Source: JACMLD01 sp039919885
GTDB taxonomy: Bacteria; Bacteroidota; Bacteroidia; Chitinophagales; Chitinophagaceae
NCBI GenBank assembly: GCA_039919885.1
Contig: JBDSEV010000015.1
Coordinates: 62,001-126,000 of the forward strand
Length of the DNA stretch: 64,000 bases
Direction of reading: 5' to 3'
Shown in pieces: positions 17,457 to 25,959 of this stretch. Within the stretch, counting starts at the first letter, position 1. The number at the start of each line of letters is the position of its first letter. Below the pieces are notes generated by a model. That model had not been told where the DNA came from and ran no database searches. It saw only the letters and a program-made list of their open reading frames with translations. Made by a program: the position numbers and the translations under genes.

Positions 17457-17882
17457 ATGATTCAAATAAATGTGCGCCGGGCGGATGGCGATTATGGATT
17501 TGAGGCCACCGATGCCAATGGCCACCTGGTAAAGATGGATACCAACCCGGAAGGCGGGGGAAACAATTTTGGTGTGCGGCCAATGCAACTGTTGTTAATG
17601 GGCCTCGGCGGCTGCAGCGGCATTGACATTGTATCTATTTTAAAAAAGCAACGGCAGCTTATTGAGGATTTTTCCATGAAGATAGAAGGTGATCGCTTTG
17701 CGGGAAAAGAACCTTCATTATGGGAAAAAGTGCACATTGTTTTTGAACTAACCGGTAAGATAGATCCGGAAAAAGCAAGAAAAGCCTGCGAACTTTCAAT
17801 GGATAAATATTGCTCCGTAGCAGCTACCCTGCGTGGCGGTGAAACTGCTATTACCTGGGAAGTAAAAGTGAACGGTGTATAG
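17457..17882 (+). CDS. OsmC family protein
   Basis: A 141-residue OsmC/Ohr-fold protein. The two conserved cysteines of the thiol-peroxidase family are present: one in GLGGCSGIDIV and one in DKYCSVAATL. OsmC proteins reduce organic or hydrogen peroxide using a thiol donor; the YhfA-like branch is less well characterised. It lies between divergent metX and co-directional metZ (100 bp downstream), so it is likely expressed with methionine-pathway genes. It may protect or buffer thiols there, which is inferred from context only. Confidence 0.85.
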   Translation: MIQINVRRADGDYGFEATDANGHLVKMDTNPEGGGNNFGVRPMQLLLMGLGGCSGIDIVSILKKQRQLIEDFSMKIEGDRFAGKEPSLWEKVHIVFELTGKIDPEKARKACELSMDKYCSVAATLRGGETAITWEVKVNGV

Positions 17883-17981
17883 ACGCGCTTTGTTGCCATG
17901 GCCCTCGCCGGCAACCACATTACAAACCAGCGGACCAATAAAGAACAGGATCAATTACCGAATCAAACAAGCAACAGCAGC

Positions 17982-19154
17982 ATGAAAGAACAACATCCAA
18001 TAACAAAAGTCATCCGCACCCGTACAGAACGTACCAACGAGATGGAGCATTCGTCTCCACTTTTTCTTACCAGCAGTTTTGTGTTTGACGATGCGGAAAG
18101 CATGCGGGCGGCTTTTGCGGATGAAACCGATGATAATATTTACAGCCGTTTTAGTAATCCCAGCGTACAGGAATTCACAGACAGGGTATGTGCGTTGGAA
18201 GGCGCTGAGGCAGCATTTGCAACAGCATCGGGCATGAGCGCAATCTTTGCCAGCTTCATGACATTTCTTAAACAGGGCGATCACCTGTTGAGCTGTAACG
18301 CAATTTTTGGCAGCACCCACACCATTATAAAAAAATACCTGCCGAATTATGGTATTGAACACACTTATGTAAGTGCAAATGACCCTGCCTCGTGGGAGGC
18401 TGCAATCCGGCCCAATACTAAAATGATTTACCTGGAAACGCCTACCAATCCGGGACTTGATATTATTGACCTTGCATTTGCAGGCCAGCTCGCTGCAAAG
18501 CATAAGTTGATATTAAACGTTGACAATTGTTTTGCGACCCCGGTTTGTCAGCGCCCTAATGATTTTGGCGCGCACCTGGTAGTGCATTCTGCTACAAAGT
18601 GGATGGATGGACAGGGACGCGTGTTAGGGGGTGTAATTGCAGGTAAAAAAGAACTGATACACGATATCTATATGTTTTGCCGAAGCACCGGACCGGCCAT
18701 GGCACCGTTCAACGCCTGGATATTAAGCAAAAGCCTGGAAACACTGGATGTGCGTATGGAACGCCATGCAGCCAATGCACTGCATATTGCAAAAGCACTG
18801 GAAAATCATCCTAAAATTTCCTGGCTGAAATATCCTTTTCTTCCGTCACATCCGCAGCACGCAATTGCATTAAAGCAAATGAAAAACGGGGGCGGCATTG
18901 TTTGCTTCAACCTGAAAGGCGGCATCGAAAGCGGGCGCAAATTTTTAAACAGCCTGCAGATGCTTTCGCTGACAGCCAACCTGGGAGACACCAAAAGCAT
19001 TGCGAGTCACCCGGCCAGCACCACCCACGCTAAACTAACTGAAGAAGAACGAATGGCAGTGAACATAACGCCCGGCCTTATACGCATTTCAACGGGGCTG
19101 GAATATGCAGATGATATCCTCGCCGATATTTTACAGGCACTGGAACAGTGTTGA
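17982..19154 (+). CDS. metZ: O-acylhomoserine sulfhydrylase (MetZ type)
   Basis: A 390-residue PLP enzyme of the Cys/Met-metabolism family. The PLP lysine is Lys206 in HSATKWMDGQGRVLGG, a sequence typical of O-succinyl/O-acetylhomoserine sulfhydrylases (MetZ) rather than cystathionine synthases. It would convert acylhomoserine plus sulfide directly to homocysteine. The ATG at 17982 (MKEQHPITKVIRTRTERTNE) fits family starts; the longer frame from 17898 adds 28 polar residues. It is probably co-transcribed with the OsmC gene. No SAM riboswitch was seen here, unlike metB. It is only distantly similar to the metB product. Confidence 0.88.
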   Translation: MKEQHPITKVIRTRTERTNEMEHSSPLFLTSSFVFDDAESMRAAFADETDDNIYSRFSNPSVQEFTDRVCALEGAEAAFATASGMSAIFASFMTFLKQGDHLLSCNAIFGSTHTIIKKYLPNYGIEHTYVSANDPASWEAAIRPNTKMIYLETPTNPGLDIIDLAFAGQLAAKHKLILNVDNCFATPVCQRPNDFGAHLVVHSATKWMDGQGRVLGGVIAGKKELIHDIYMFCRSTGPAMAPFNAWILSKSLETLDVRMERHAANALHIAKALENHPKISWLKYPFLPSHPQHAIALKQMKNGGGIVCFNLKGGIESGRKFLNSLQMLSLTANLGDTKSIASHPASTTHAKLTEEERMAVNITPGLIRISTGLEYADDILADILQALEQC

Positions 19155-19454
19155 TACTTAACTCAGTTGCTCAGGGGCTGGCACGCTAAATAAGCCGCCG
19201 CATACCCGCGTTATTTTTTTCATAGGTAAAGTGAGCGGTTGCGTTTAGTTATCCGGCAATTTCTGCTGCTACGGATGCAGGTATTTATTGTATGTACCTG
19301 GCGATGGCCCACAAAATCCTTCGCTGGTAATGCAGACTCGTTTTTCCAGGGCGGGTACAACTTGCTGTAGTGCGCATGGCAGTCTAGCCATGCCTGATAC
19401 CATTTAATAATCGCCGCTTCTCGCTGTCTCTGCCTGAAAATTTACTGTTGACTC
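19155..19454. other. intergenic region, no gene supported
   Basis: Nothing certain was recognised between metZ and the terminator of the T9SS hydrolase gene. A minus-strand open frame of about 72 codons (19220-19438) has no ATG and ends in TGA. It reads IIKWYQAWLDCHAHYSKLYP in its middle and could be a gene remnant or chance. Confidence 0.3.
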
Positions 19455-19503
19455 AAAAAAAATCCCGGGCTACCTCCGGCTGTTTGGCCGCTGGTAGTCC
19501 GGG
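19455..19503 (-). terminator. strong intrinsic terminator of the T9SS hydrolase gene
   Basis: On the minus strand a long three-part stem (CCCGG, CTACC and CGGC paired with GCCG, GGTAG and CCGGG, separated by small symmetrical bulges) with a 6-nt loop is followed by A and eight Ts. It lies 33 bp after the stop codon of the gene at 19536. Confidence 0.88.
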
Positions 19504-19535
19504 AAGGAAATGCTTGCGCATTTTAATGAAAGGGA

Positions 19536-22250
19536 TTATTTTATTTTCAGGAATTTCAGCGTTCCGCCAGATTTTCCTTTACTGTCTCTTACATCAATTA
19601 CATACAAGCCGTTGGTTAAACCGGAAATATTCTTTAATGAAAATATATTCTTTCCGGTAACTGTCTGCCATACATACTTTGCTGCAAGTACCCCGTTTGA
19701 ATTGTAGATATAGATTGTTTTTACGCCACTTTCGGTGCTGTTTAATTCGATGGTAGCCGATACTGATGCAGGGTTAGGAAACATACGTAGTTGCTTGCCA
19801 GCTGCTGCAGTGCTCATATCAACAGGCAATGCCATTGCAGCTTCTTTCAGGCTTTTCAGTGTCGCCTCGTCCTGTTCTGCAGTAGTGCCTGATTCCGCAC
19901 CTGCGGCCATTCTTGCACCACCATTAGCACATGAACGCAGTAATAAAATACCGCCACTTGGGTAGATAGCGAAAGCTTGTGTGGTGGCACCACCCAATAC
20001 AGGGGTAAAAGAAAACCAATTCCATCCACCGTCGTACTTGCGTGTCAATGCTGCATCGGTATAAAGTACCCTGTCGTTTGCAATGCCAGTGCCGTACACG
20101 GCCGTTCTATTGGTAGACGAAGCGTCATCACATGCCTGGTAAGGCCCGGTAGACATTTTTATATAACCCAGCAAATTGGCACCAGCCGGTGGTGTAACCG
20201 GCGGCGCTGCTGGTGGTGTTGCTGGTGGTGTTGCTGGTGGTGCAGCCGCACCCGGCAAACCGTTTGCACAGTAGGTGAGCAAATGAATAACACCATCCGG
20301 GAAAATTGAAAAAGCCTGGTTAACAGCGCCGGCGCTGGTAGGCGCAAAAGAATACCAGTTATAGCCACCATTATACTTTTTGGTATGTGCCGCATCCTGG
20401 TAAATGATATTGTCATTGGCGATGCCACTGCTGTACACGGCTGTTCTTCCGGCAGTAGACATATCACCACATGCCTGCCATGAGCCGCTGGTCATTTTTA
20501 TGTAGCCAATGGGCTGTTCAAGTGCAGGCGGCGGCGTAGCAGGCGCTGCGTTCACTGTTATGGTAACATTGGCGCTGCTGCTGAGGCCATGGTTGTCTTT
20601 TACCGTAAGTGTAAAAACATAAGTGCCTTGTGTTAATCCGGTAATGGCAGATGCCGCGGCAGCAGGATTGGCAATGGTACCGGCTGAAGGACCGCTGGCT
20701 TTTGTCCAGGCATAAGAACTGATGCTGGCGCCGTTGGTGCCGGAACCTGAACCGGATAAATTTACGGTGCTGGTAGGCAATGCAATGGTTTGCGCACTAC
20801 CCGCATTTGCAACAGGTGCTGTGTAAGCAGCTGCTGCGTTAACTGTTACGGTTACATTTGCACTGCTGGTTAATGCATGATTGTCTTTAACAGTGAGTGT
20901 AAATACATAAGTACCCTGTACAAGACCGGTGACCGAAGTATTGGCTGCAGCAGGTGAACTGATGGTACCGGCTGAAGGGCCGCTGGCTTTTGTCCAGGCA
21001 TAAGAACTAATACTTGCGCCATTGGTACCAGCACCTGAACCGGATAAGTTTACGGTGCTCGCAGGCAAAGTAATGCTTTGCGCGCCGCCCGCATTCACAG
21101 AAGGAGCAGTGTTAGCTGCACCATTTACGGTTACGGTTACGCTTGAAGTGGCGGTTAACCCGTGGTTGTCCGTTACCGTGAGTGTGTACACATAAGTTCC
21201 TTGTATCAAACCGGTAATTAAGGTAATATTAAGTAAAGGCACACCGATGGAACCACCTGCCGGTCCGCTGGTTTTTGCCCAGGAATAAGAACTGATCGTT
21301 GCCCCGTTTGTACCTGTACCGCTACCGGTTAATGTAAGTGTACTCAGCGGTAAGGTAATGGTTTGCCCGCTGCCCGCATTGGCAATCGGCGCTGTATAAG
21401 TGGGTGTACCCGTTGACCTTTTATTACTCAACAGCCACTCGTATAAATTTGGATTGGCGGTAAAGCTGCCACCCCCGCTAACAGTAGTAGTAATATGCCC
21501 GGTGTCATAGGCATTAATCCAGGCACCGCCATGACCGCCATTCTGGTAATAGGTAAATTTCGGAGCCGGCGAAACACCACAATTGCTGGCAAGTATCTGT
21601 GCATGCTGCGTCGCACCCACCCCTACTGTACCATCGTCCATGCTGTGAAAAGCCCAAATGGGTAAATGATTGGCGCCTATGGTAGCACAAAAATTTGCAT
21701 CCGTTTCTTCCTGTGTACCACAAACAGGCGCAGCGGCTGCAATACCTGCATCAAATGAATAATCAAAATTCTCAGAATCTGTGATAACACGCCAGGTACC
21801 GCCGCCACCAAGGCTTAAACCAGTGATATAGATCCTGTTTGGATCTATCTGCAAATTTGCTTTTGCATATTTAATCATTTCCTTTACATAAAAAGTAGGC
21901 CAGTAGCCATACTGGGTGCTTAACTGCGGGGACAATACAACAAAAGAAGATGTTTGTCCGCCAACAGTAAAACGCATGCTCGCACCGCGCGAACAATAAT
22001 AAGGTATCGCGTTATTGGCTACTGCGTTAATCTGGGTTGTACCATTGCCTCGTTCTCCAATGCCATGAAGAAAAATAATCAACGGGTGTTGCTGACTCCC
22101 ATAATCTTTTGGTTTAAACTCTAAAAAGCCGATCCTGCCATCGGGGGATGTGCCATTGGCAATGGTTTTGGCAACTTGCTGGGAAAAAACGGATAAACAC
22201 AGGAATAGCAGAATTGTAGCAGATACAATTTTTTTGAAGGTAGTTCTCAT
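19536..22250 (-). CDS. secreted alpha/beta hydrolase with PKD repeats and T9SS C-terminal domain
   Basis: A 904-residue multidomain exported protein. After a signal peptide (cleavage near FSQQ), residues 30-280 form an esterase/depolymerase-like alpha/beta hydrolase with nucleophile motif GLSLGGGGTW and FLHGIGERG. Three PKD-like beta repeats follow (about 285-377, 378-472, 474-567), each with ANAGxxQTITLP and SYAWTKASGP. Next come two copies of a roughly 75-residue module (GYIKM, QAC, AVY, GIAND, KYxGG, CANG), each with two cysteines, joined by a Pro/Ala linker. The last 80 residues are a type IX secretion sorting domain (LRMFPNPASVSATIEL to GGTLKFLKIK). It is likely surface-anchored or released and probably attacks an ester or polysaccharide-linked substrate. 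Confidence 0.88.
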   Translation of the reverse strand: MRTTFKKIVSATILLFLCLSVFSQQVAKTIANGTSPDGRIGFLEFKPKDYGSQQHPLIIFLHGIGERGNGTTQINAVANNAIPYYCSRGASMRFTVGGQTSSFVVLSPQLSTQYGYWPTFYVKEMIKYAKANLQIDPNRIYITGLSLGGGGTWRVITDSENFDYSFDAGIAAAAPVCGTQEETDANFCATIGANHLPIWAFHSMDDGTVGVGATQHAQILASNCGVSPAPKFTYYQNGGHGGAWINAYDTGHITTTVSGGGSFTANPNLYEWLLSNKRSTGTPTYTAPIANAGSGQTITLPLSTLTLTGSGTGTNGATISSYSWAKTSGPAGGSIGVPLLNITLITGLIQGTYVYTLTVTDNHGLTATSSVTVTVNGAANTAPSVNAGGAQSITLPASTVNLSGSGAGTNGASISSYAWTKASGPSAGTISSPAAANTSVTGLVQGTYVFTLTVKDNHALTSSANVTVTVNAAAAYTAPVANAGSAQTIALPTSTVNLSGSGSGTNGASISSYAWTKASGPSAGTIANPAAAASAITGLTQGTYVFTLTVKDNHGLSSSANVTITVNAAPATPPPALEQPIGYIKMTSGSWQACGDMSTAGRTAVYSSGIANDNIIYQDAAHTKKYNGGYNWYSFAPTSAGAVNQAFSIFPDGVIHLLTYCANGLPGAAAPPATPPATPPAAPPVTPPAGANLLGYIKMSTGPYQACDDASSTNRTAVYGTGIANDRVLYTDAALTRKYDGGWNWFSFTPVLGGATTQAFAIYPSGGILLLRSCANGGARMAAGAESGTTAEQDEATLKSLKEAAMALPVDMSTAAAGKQLRMFPNPASVSATIELNSTESGVKTIYIYNSNGVLAAKYVWQTVTGKNIFSLKNISGLTNGLYVIDVRDSKGKSGGTLKFLKIK

Positions 22251-22736
22251 ATTAGCTTAATAATGGTTTTACAGGATACAAATAACATTCCCCCGGCAGT
22301 AAAAATCATGGTTTACGAACAGGCAAAAGCCGGACGTTTACCGCAGATCATTACTGTCTCACGATACTAATAATAAATAAAAAATAATGTTAGGAGGGGT
22401 GTAAAACTCTCTTTGAGGAACCGTCAAAATTTAGCAGCAACAGTTTTCCAAAAAGAGTTTTAAAATGCTTACACGCAGTATGCGAATAGTATACCAAAAA
22501 GCCAGTTTGTTGATAAGTTGCATTTGATAAAAATCAATTTTGTTAAATTTTAAAGGTTCTACTTATTACAATGGGGAAATCTTTTTATCTATGTTTGTTA
22601 TCGCTATTACTAACGGCATAAAAACAGACCCATGGCAGCAAATAATGTTTATGGCCTTTTACAAAATATTAACATCGGCCATCCTTCATCGTTAGGTTGA
22701 TTGGCTTGGGCCAGCGGAATGCATCGAGTAGAAATA
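22251..22736. other. intergenic region with a signal-peptide-like micro-ORF
   Basis: An AT-rich region between the hydrolase gene start and the reductase gene. A plus-strand 16-codon frame at 22571-22621 reads MGKSFYLCLLSLLLTA and then stops, resembling the first part of a signal peptide with no body after it. It could be a gene remnant or chance. No terminator or clear promoter was recognised. Confidence 0.35.
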
Positions 22737-23777
22737 CTATTTAAATTGCAATACCACATCACCGTGCACAGGATATCCAACACAGGTAAGCACTTTTCCT
22801 TTTTCCATCTCATCATCCATCAATACCTCGTTGTAGCTCATCCATACTTTTCCGGCTACACACGTAGCTGCACAGCTACCGCAGCGGCCCGCTTCGCAAC
22901 TATAGGGCAGGGGAATTCCGGCTTTTTTTGCAGCCTGTAAAATAGTTTGCGGGTATTGCGTTTCCAGGTGGTAATTACTATCCAGGATTTGAATCTGCAC
23001 GCGGTGTTTGTGTGTATCTGGAGGCATTGTTCTCGATTCCATCTTCACCGGCGTGAAATGCTCTTTTCTGATGCGCTGTAATGGCACCCGGCTTTCAAGT
23101 AATTCGATGGTCACCATCCGCATATAATCAAAAGGCCCGCAGGTATAAAACAATGTTTGCGAACGAAGCGCGCGACTATATTCTTTCAGCAATCTCCCAA
23201 GCAGCCATTTACTGAGCCGCGCCCTTTCCAGGTTAACTGCCGAGCTGAAAAGAAATTCGATACTAAGCCTGCCCCCACTGGTGTTTGCCAGTTCCAGCAA
23301 TTCAGCATAAAAAATGGTCGTATGCTTATAACGGTTGCTGTAAATAAGTACTACCCGGATTGCAGGATGCTGGTGCAGTACCGTTTTGATAAGCGGGTAA
23401 ACCGGCGTAATACCACTGCCGGCTGCAATGAAAAAAATTTCGTTGAATTCCGCTAGATTATCCGGCAAAATAAAAAATCCCGCTGCCCCGGTGCTGGTCA
23501 GCAAATCCCCGACCCTGGCATTATCAAACAGTTGTCTTGAGTACTCGCCGTTCTCAAGTCGTTTTACCGTAATTGACAGGGCCTCATCCAAAACAGGGGC
23601 AGAGGAAATGGAGTAACTTCTTCTTTCTTCGCCGGTGGATTTGGCAAATACAAACGTCAGAAATTGCCCGGCCTTGTACAAAACCGGTTCACCATCCACT
23701 GCACTTAAAAAAAAGGTTTTGGTATCTGCCGTTACCGGCTGGATGCTGTCTATGCGAAGCGTTTTGTATAACCCCAT
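22737..23777 (-). CDS. ferredoxin-NAD(P)H-type oxidoreductase with C-terminal 2Fe-2S domain (PaaE/Hmp-reductase-like)
   Basis: A 346-residue flavin reductase. An FAD-binding beta-barrel (RRSYSISS, flavin-binding RxYS) is followed by an NAD(P)-binding domain (AAGSGITPVYPLIKT, FYTCGPFDYM) and a C-terminal plant-type [2Fe-2S] ferredoxin domain with CEAGRCGSC and a distal Cys in VLTCVGYP. Electrons would pass from NAD(P)H through FAD and the cluster to a partner oxygenase, desaturase or other acceptor. No oxygenase gene is adjacent, so it may serve a lipid desaturase or hydroxylase encoded elsewhere. The Met at 23777 (MGLYKTLRI) is the preferred start over 23831. Confidence 0.85.
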   Translation of the reverse strand: MGLYKTLRIDSIQPVTADTKTFFLSAVDGEPVLYKAGQFLTFVFAKSTGEERRSYSISSAPVLDEALSITVKRLENGEYSRQLFDNARVGDLLTSTGAAGFFILPDNLAEFNEIFFIAAGSGITPVYPLIKTVLHQHPAIRVVLIYSNRYKHTTIFYAELLELANTSGGRLSIEFLFSSAVNLERARLSKWLLGRLLKEYSRALRSQTLFYTCGPFDYMRMVTIELLESRVPLQRIRKEHFTPVKMESRTMPPDTHKHRVQIQILDSNYHLETQYPQTILQAAKKAGIPLPYSCEAGRCGSCAATCVAGKVWMSYNEVLMDDEMEKGKVLTCVGYPVHGDVVLQFK

Positions 23778-23952
23778 ACCGTACTGCTGTTTGCGCACAA
23801 AAATTAAGTAAATAGATGTAATAACCACCAAATATTTCTCCGGATGCCCGCAGGATGGCAGCGCACCCTGAACGGTGCCAGCAAAAAGTTACGCACGGCT
23901 TTCTTTTAAACGGATATTTCATTAACTTACAGATAACAAAAACGATTGCTAT

Positions 23953-24387
23953 ATGAAAAAAGTCGCTGATATCCTCCAACGCAAAGGGGCCAATGTAATT
24001 TCTATTGTGCCGGACACCTCTGTTATTGAAGCACTGGGTTTGATGGCTGCCAAGAATATCGGTTCTGTACTGGTCATGAAAGGCGAACAATACTATGGCC
24101 TGCTAACAGAGCGCGACTACGCCCGCAAAGTAATCTTAAAAGGAAAACATTCTTCGGATACCAAAGTGGAAGAAATTATGTCCAAAGGTCTCCCGCGCAT
24201 TACGCCCGATAATTCAATCGAAGTCTGTATGCACCTGATGAGCGAAAATAATATACGCTACCTGCCGGTTTTCGAAAATGACAGCATTTGTGGAATTATC
24301 TCTATCAATGACGTAGTAAAGGAAACCATCCTGTCGCAGGAAGAAACCATTTCTCAATTGAAAGATTACCTGCACGCGAGTATGTAA
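23953..24387 (+). CDS. tandem CBS-domain protein
   Basis: A 144-residue protein made of one CBS pair (about residues 8-62 and 75-130), with the signatures GLLTERDYARKV and GIISINDVVKE at the ends of the two motifs. Stand-alone CBS pairs bind adenine nucleotides or related ligands and act as energy or redox sensors for partner enzymes. It is divergent from the reductase gene. No partner can be named from context. The start at 23953 is the only ATG near the domain. Confidence 0.88.
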   Translation: MKKVADILQRKGANVISIVPDTSVIEALGLMAAKNIGSVLVMKGEQYYGLLTERDYARKVILKGKHSSDTKVEEIMSKGLPRITPDNSIEVCMHLMSENNIRYLPVFENDSICGIISINDVVKETILSQEETISQLKDYLHASM

Positions 24388-24437
24388 GCGATGGTCGCTG
24401 CGGGCTTAATTTATTTTGCACCCTGTCTGGCAGCGCA

Positions 24438-24501
24438 GTACGGCTAGCCTGCCGCAGCATGGTCGCAGTCTTTCAGGGGCACTGCGGGCTACCACCCGTA
24501 C
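24438..24501. repeat. imperfect inverted repeat between convergent genes
   Basis: GTACGGCTAGCCTGCCGCAG on one side and the complement of GTACGGGTGGTAGCCCGCAG on the other form a GC-rich imperfect hairpin between the CBS gene and the PEP mutase-like gene. It could be a REP-like element or a bidirectional terminator without a T-run. Confidence 0.35.
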
Positions 24502-24519
24502 ACACCTATATAAAACAGC

Positions 24520-25353
24520 TTACACTTTAAACAATGAATTGATTGCTGAATACGGAATCGCTTCCCGGGCAAAAGTAAAGGATCCTTTTTCCCCGATTTC
24601 TTTTGCGGCAGCGAAAAAAGCGCCATAGGCAGCCCGTGCCAGCGATGAACCGAGGCTCACCCGTTTTACACCCAGGTCTTCCAGTTCGTTCAAAGAAAAA
24701 CTTCCCTTGCCCAAACCCATTACCACATTTACTGGTGTTGGAGCAACCGCATTGACCACGCTTGCAATCGCTTCGCGGGTTTCTAAACCAGGAGCAAACA
24801 CCACGTCGGCGCCGGCTTCCGCATAGGCCTGCAGGCGACGGATGGTATCGCCTAAATCAGCACGGCCGCAAATGAGATTTTCCGCCCGGGCGGTTAGCGT
24901 AAACGGTATGGCAAGACTGCGTGCTGCCTGCACCGCTGCTTTGATACGCGCTACGGCCAGCTCGAATGGGTAGATTGGATCCTGCGGCCGGCCAGTATTG
25001 TCCTCAATGGAACCCCCGGCCAGCCCGGCGGCTGCGGCCATTCGTATGGTTTCGGCGCAAACGGCAGGATCATCTCCAAACCCGTTCTCCAAATCTGCTG
25101 CTACCGGCAATACAGTCGCAGCCACAATGGAATGTACGTTGCTGAACGTTTCCGCCCGGCTAATGCCGCCTTCCCCGTCTGGCCTGCCCAAAGAAAAAGC
25201 AAGTCCGGCCGAAGTAGTCGCCAGTGCTTCAAATCCCAGTGCAGCCAGCATTTTGGCCGATCCGGCATCCCAGGGGTTGGGTATAACGAAGATGCCTGTA
25301 CGCTTATGAAGATTGCGGAATGCTTCCGCCCTGGCAACATGTAAATTATCCAT
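24520..25353 (-). CDS. isocitrate lyase/PEP mutase superfamily protein
   Basis: A 277-residue (beta/alpha)8 enzyme of the ICL/PEPM superfamily. VIPNPWDAGSAKML near the start, VAADLENGFGD (Mg-binding Asp/Glu region), GGSIEDNTGR and TARAENLICGR are the family landmarks. Members cleave or form C-C or P-C bonds next to a carboxylate (carboxyvinyl-carboxyphosphonate mutase, 2-methylisocitrate lyase, oxaloacetase). The substrate cannot be assigned. It runs on the same strand as the NTF2-like gene upstream (73 bp gap) and may form a two-gene unit with it. Confidence 0.83.
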   Translation of the reverse strand: MDNLHVARAEAFRNLHKRTGIFVIPNPWDAGSAKMLAALGFEALATTSAGLAFSLGRPDGEGGISRAETFSNVHSIVAATVLPVAADLENGFGDDPAVCAETIRMAAAAGLAGGSIEDNTGRPQDPIYPFELAVARIKAAVQAARSLAIPFTLTARAENLICGRADLGDTIRRLQAYAEAGADVVFAPGLETREAIASVVNAVAPTPVNVVMGLGKGSFSLNELEDLGVKRVSLGSSLARAAYGAFFAAAKEIGEKGSFTFAREAIPYSAINSLFKV

Positions 25354-25426
25354 TGAAAGCTAATTTTAAATTGTGGGATTAGTCATTTCTCCGTTGATGC
25401 ATCATGCCGGATCGTCTTTTTGATTG

Positions 25427-25900
25427 CTACGCCGGCAAAGCCATGAATTTCTCCAGTCCCTTTTTTGCGTTTTTATGAATTTTACCCTGCATAAAATTGC
25501 TCCAACCAAACAGTAACCCGGAAATGCCCAGGGCCTGGCGGCTCCAGTTCCACAAATCGAACTTGTCGGTGTGCCCTATTATTTTGCCGTTTTCAATCTG
25601 CATGTGTGCCTTTATCTTGTTCACCACATGGCGGCCCGTTTTTGAAAGTGTATATGTGGCCGTCCATTGACAGGTAGCGTACGCTTCGTCCAGCGATTGT
25701 ATATCGGAATAAGTAAGCGAAAAATTTTTAGCGTTGGTACATAGCATTTTCCACATGGCCTTTACCTGCCTGGCATCCAGCAACCCAAACACCGGATCAC
25801 TAAAAACAGCCTCATCGCTGTAACAATCCTGCATGGTGGCGTAATCCAGTTGCTGAAATGCAGTATAGAACCGACGGATCAGCGCTTCATGTTCGTTCAT
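25427..25900 (-). CDS. NTF2-like / SnoaL-type small protein
   Basis: A 157-residue cone-fold protein of the NTF2/SnoaL superfamily. The start EALIRRFYTAFQQLDYATMQ, followed by CYSDEAVFSDPVFG and later TYTLSKTGRHVVNKIKAHM and GKIIGHTDKFDLWNWSRQALG, is the usual pattern for the nuclear transport factor 2 family proteins of Bacteroidota. They bind small hydrophobic ligands or act as isomerases; no catalytic pair can be assigned here. A C-terminal extension of about 40 residues is Lys-rich. It lies upstream of the PEP mutase-like gene on the same strand. Confidence 0.8.
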   Translation of the reverse strand: MNEHEALIRRFYTAFQQLDYATMQDCYSDEAVFSDPVFGLLDARQVKAMWKMLCTNAKNFSLTYSDIQSLDEAYATCQWTATYTLSKTGRHVVNKIKAHMQIENGKIIGHTDKFDLWNWSRQALGISGLLFGWSNFMQGKIHKNAKKGLEKFMALPA

Positions 25901-25959
25901 AAAATGATATTAAGTTTGGAAGCATATACAGTACTTTAGCTTATCAAAATTAAATATAC

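Noticed and set aside
19220..19438. Minus-strand open frame of about 72 codons containing KWYQAWLDCHAHYSKLYPPW
   Set aside because: It has no ATG and no recognised family, and follows a strong terminator. It may be a remnant, but the evidence is too weak to call a pseudogene.
20159..20470. 103-codon frame rich in His/Gln/Leu within the T9SS hydrolase gene
   Set aside because: Out-of-frame reading of the Pro/Ala linker-coding repeats.
20500..21400. Regularly spaced repeats that could suggest a CRISPR array
   Set aside because: They are the coding repeats of three PKD domains about 285 bp apart, in frame with the protein; no short direct repeats with unique spacers occur in the window.
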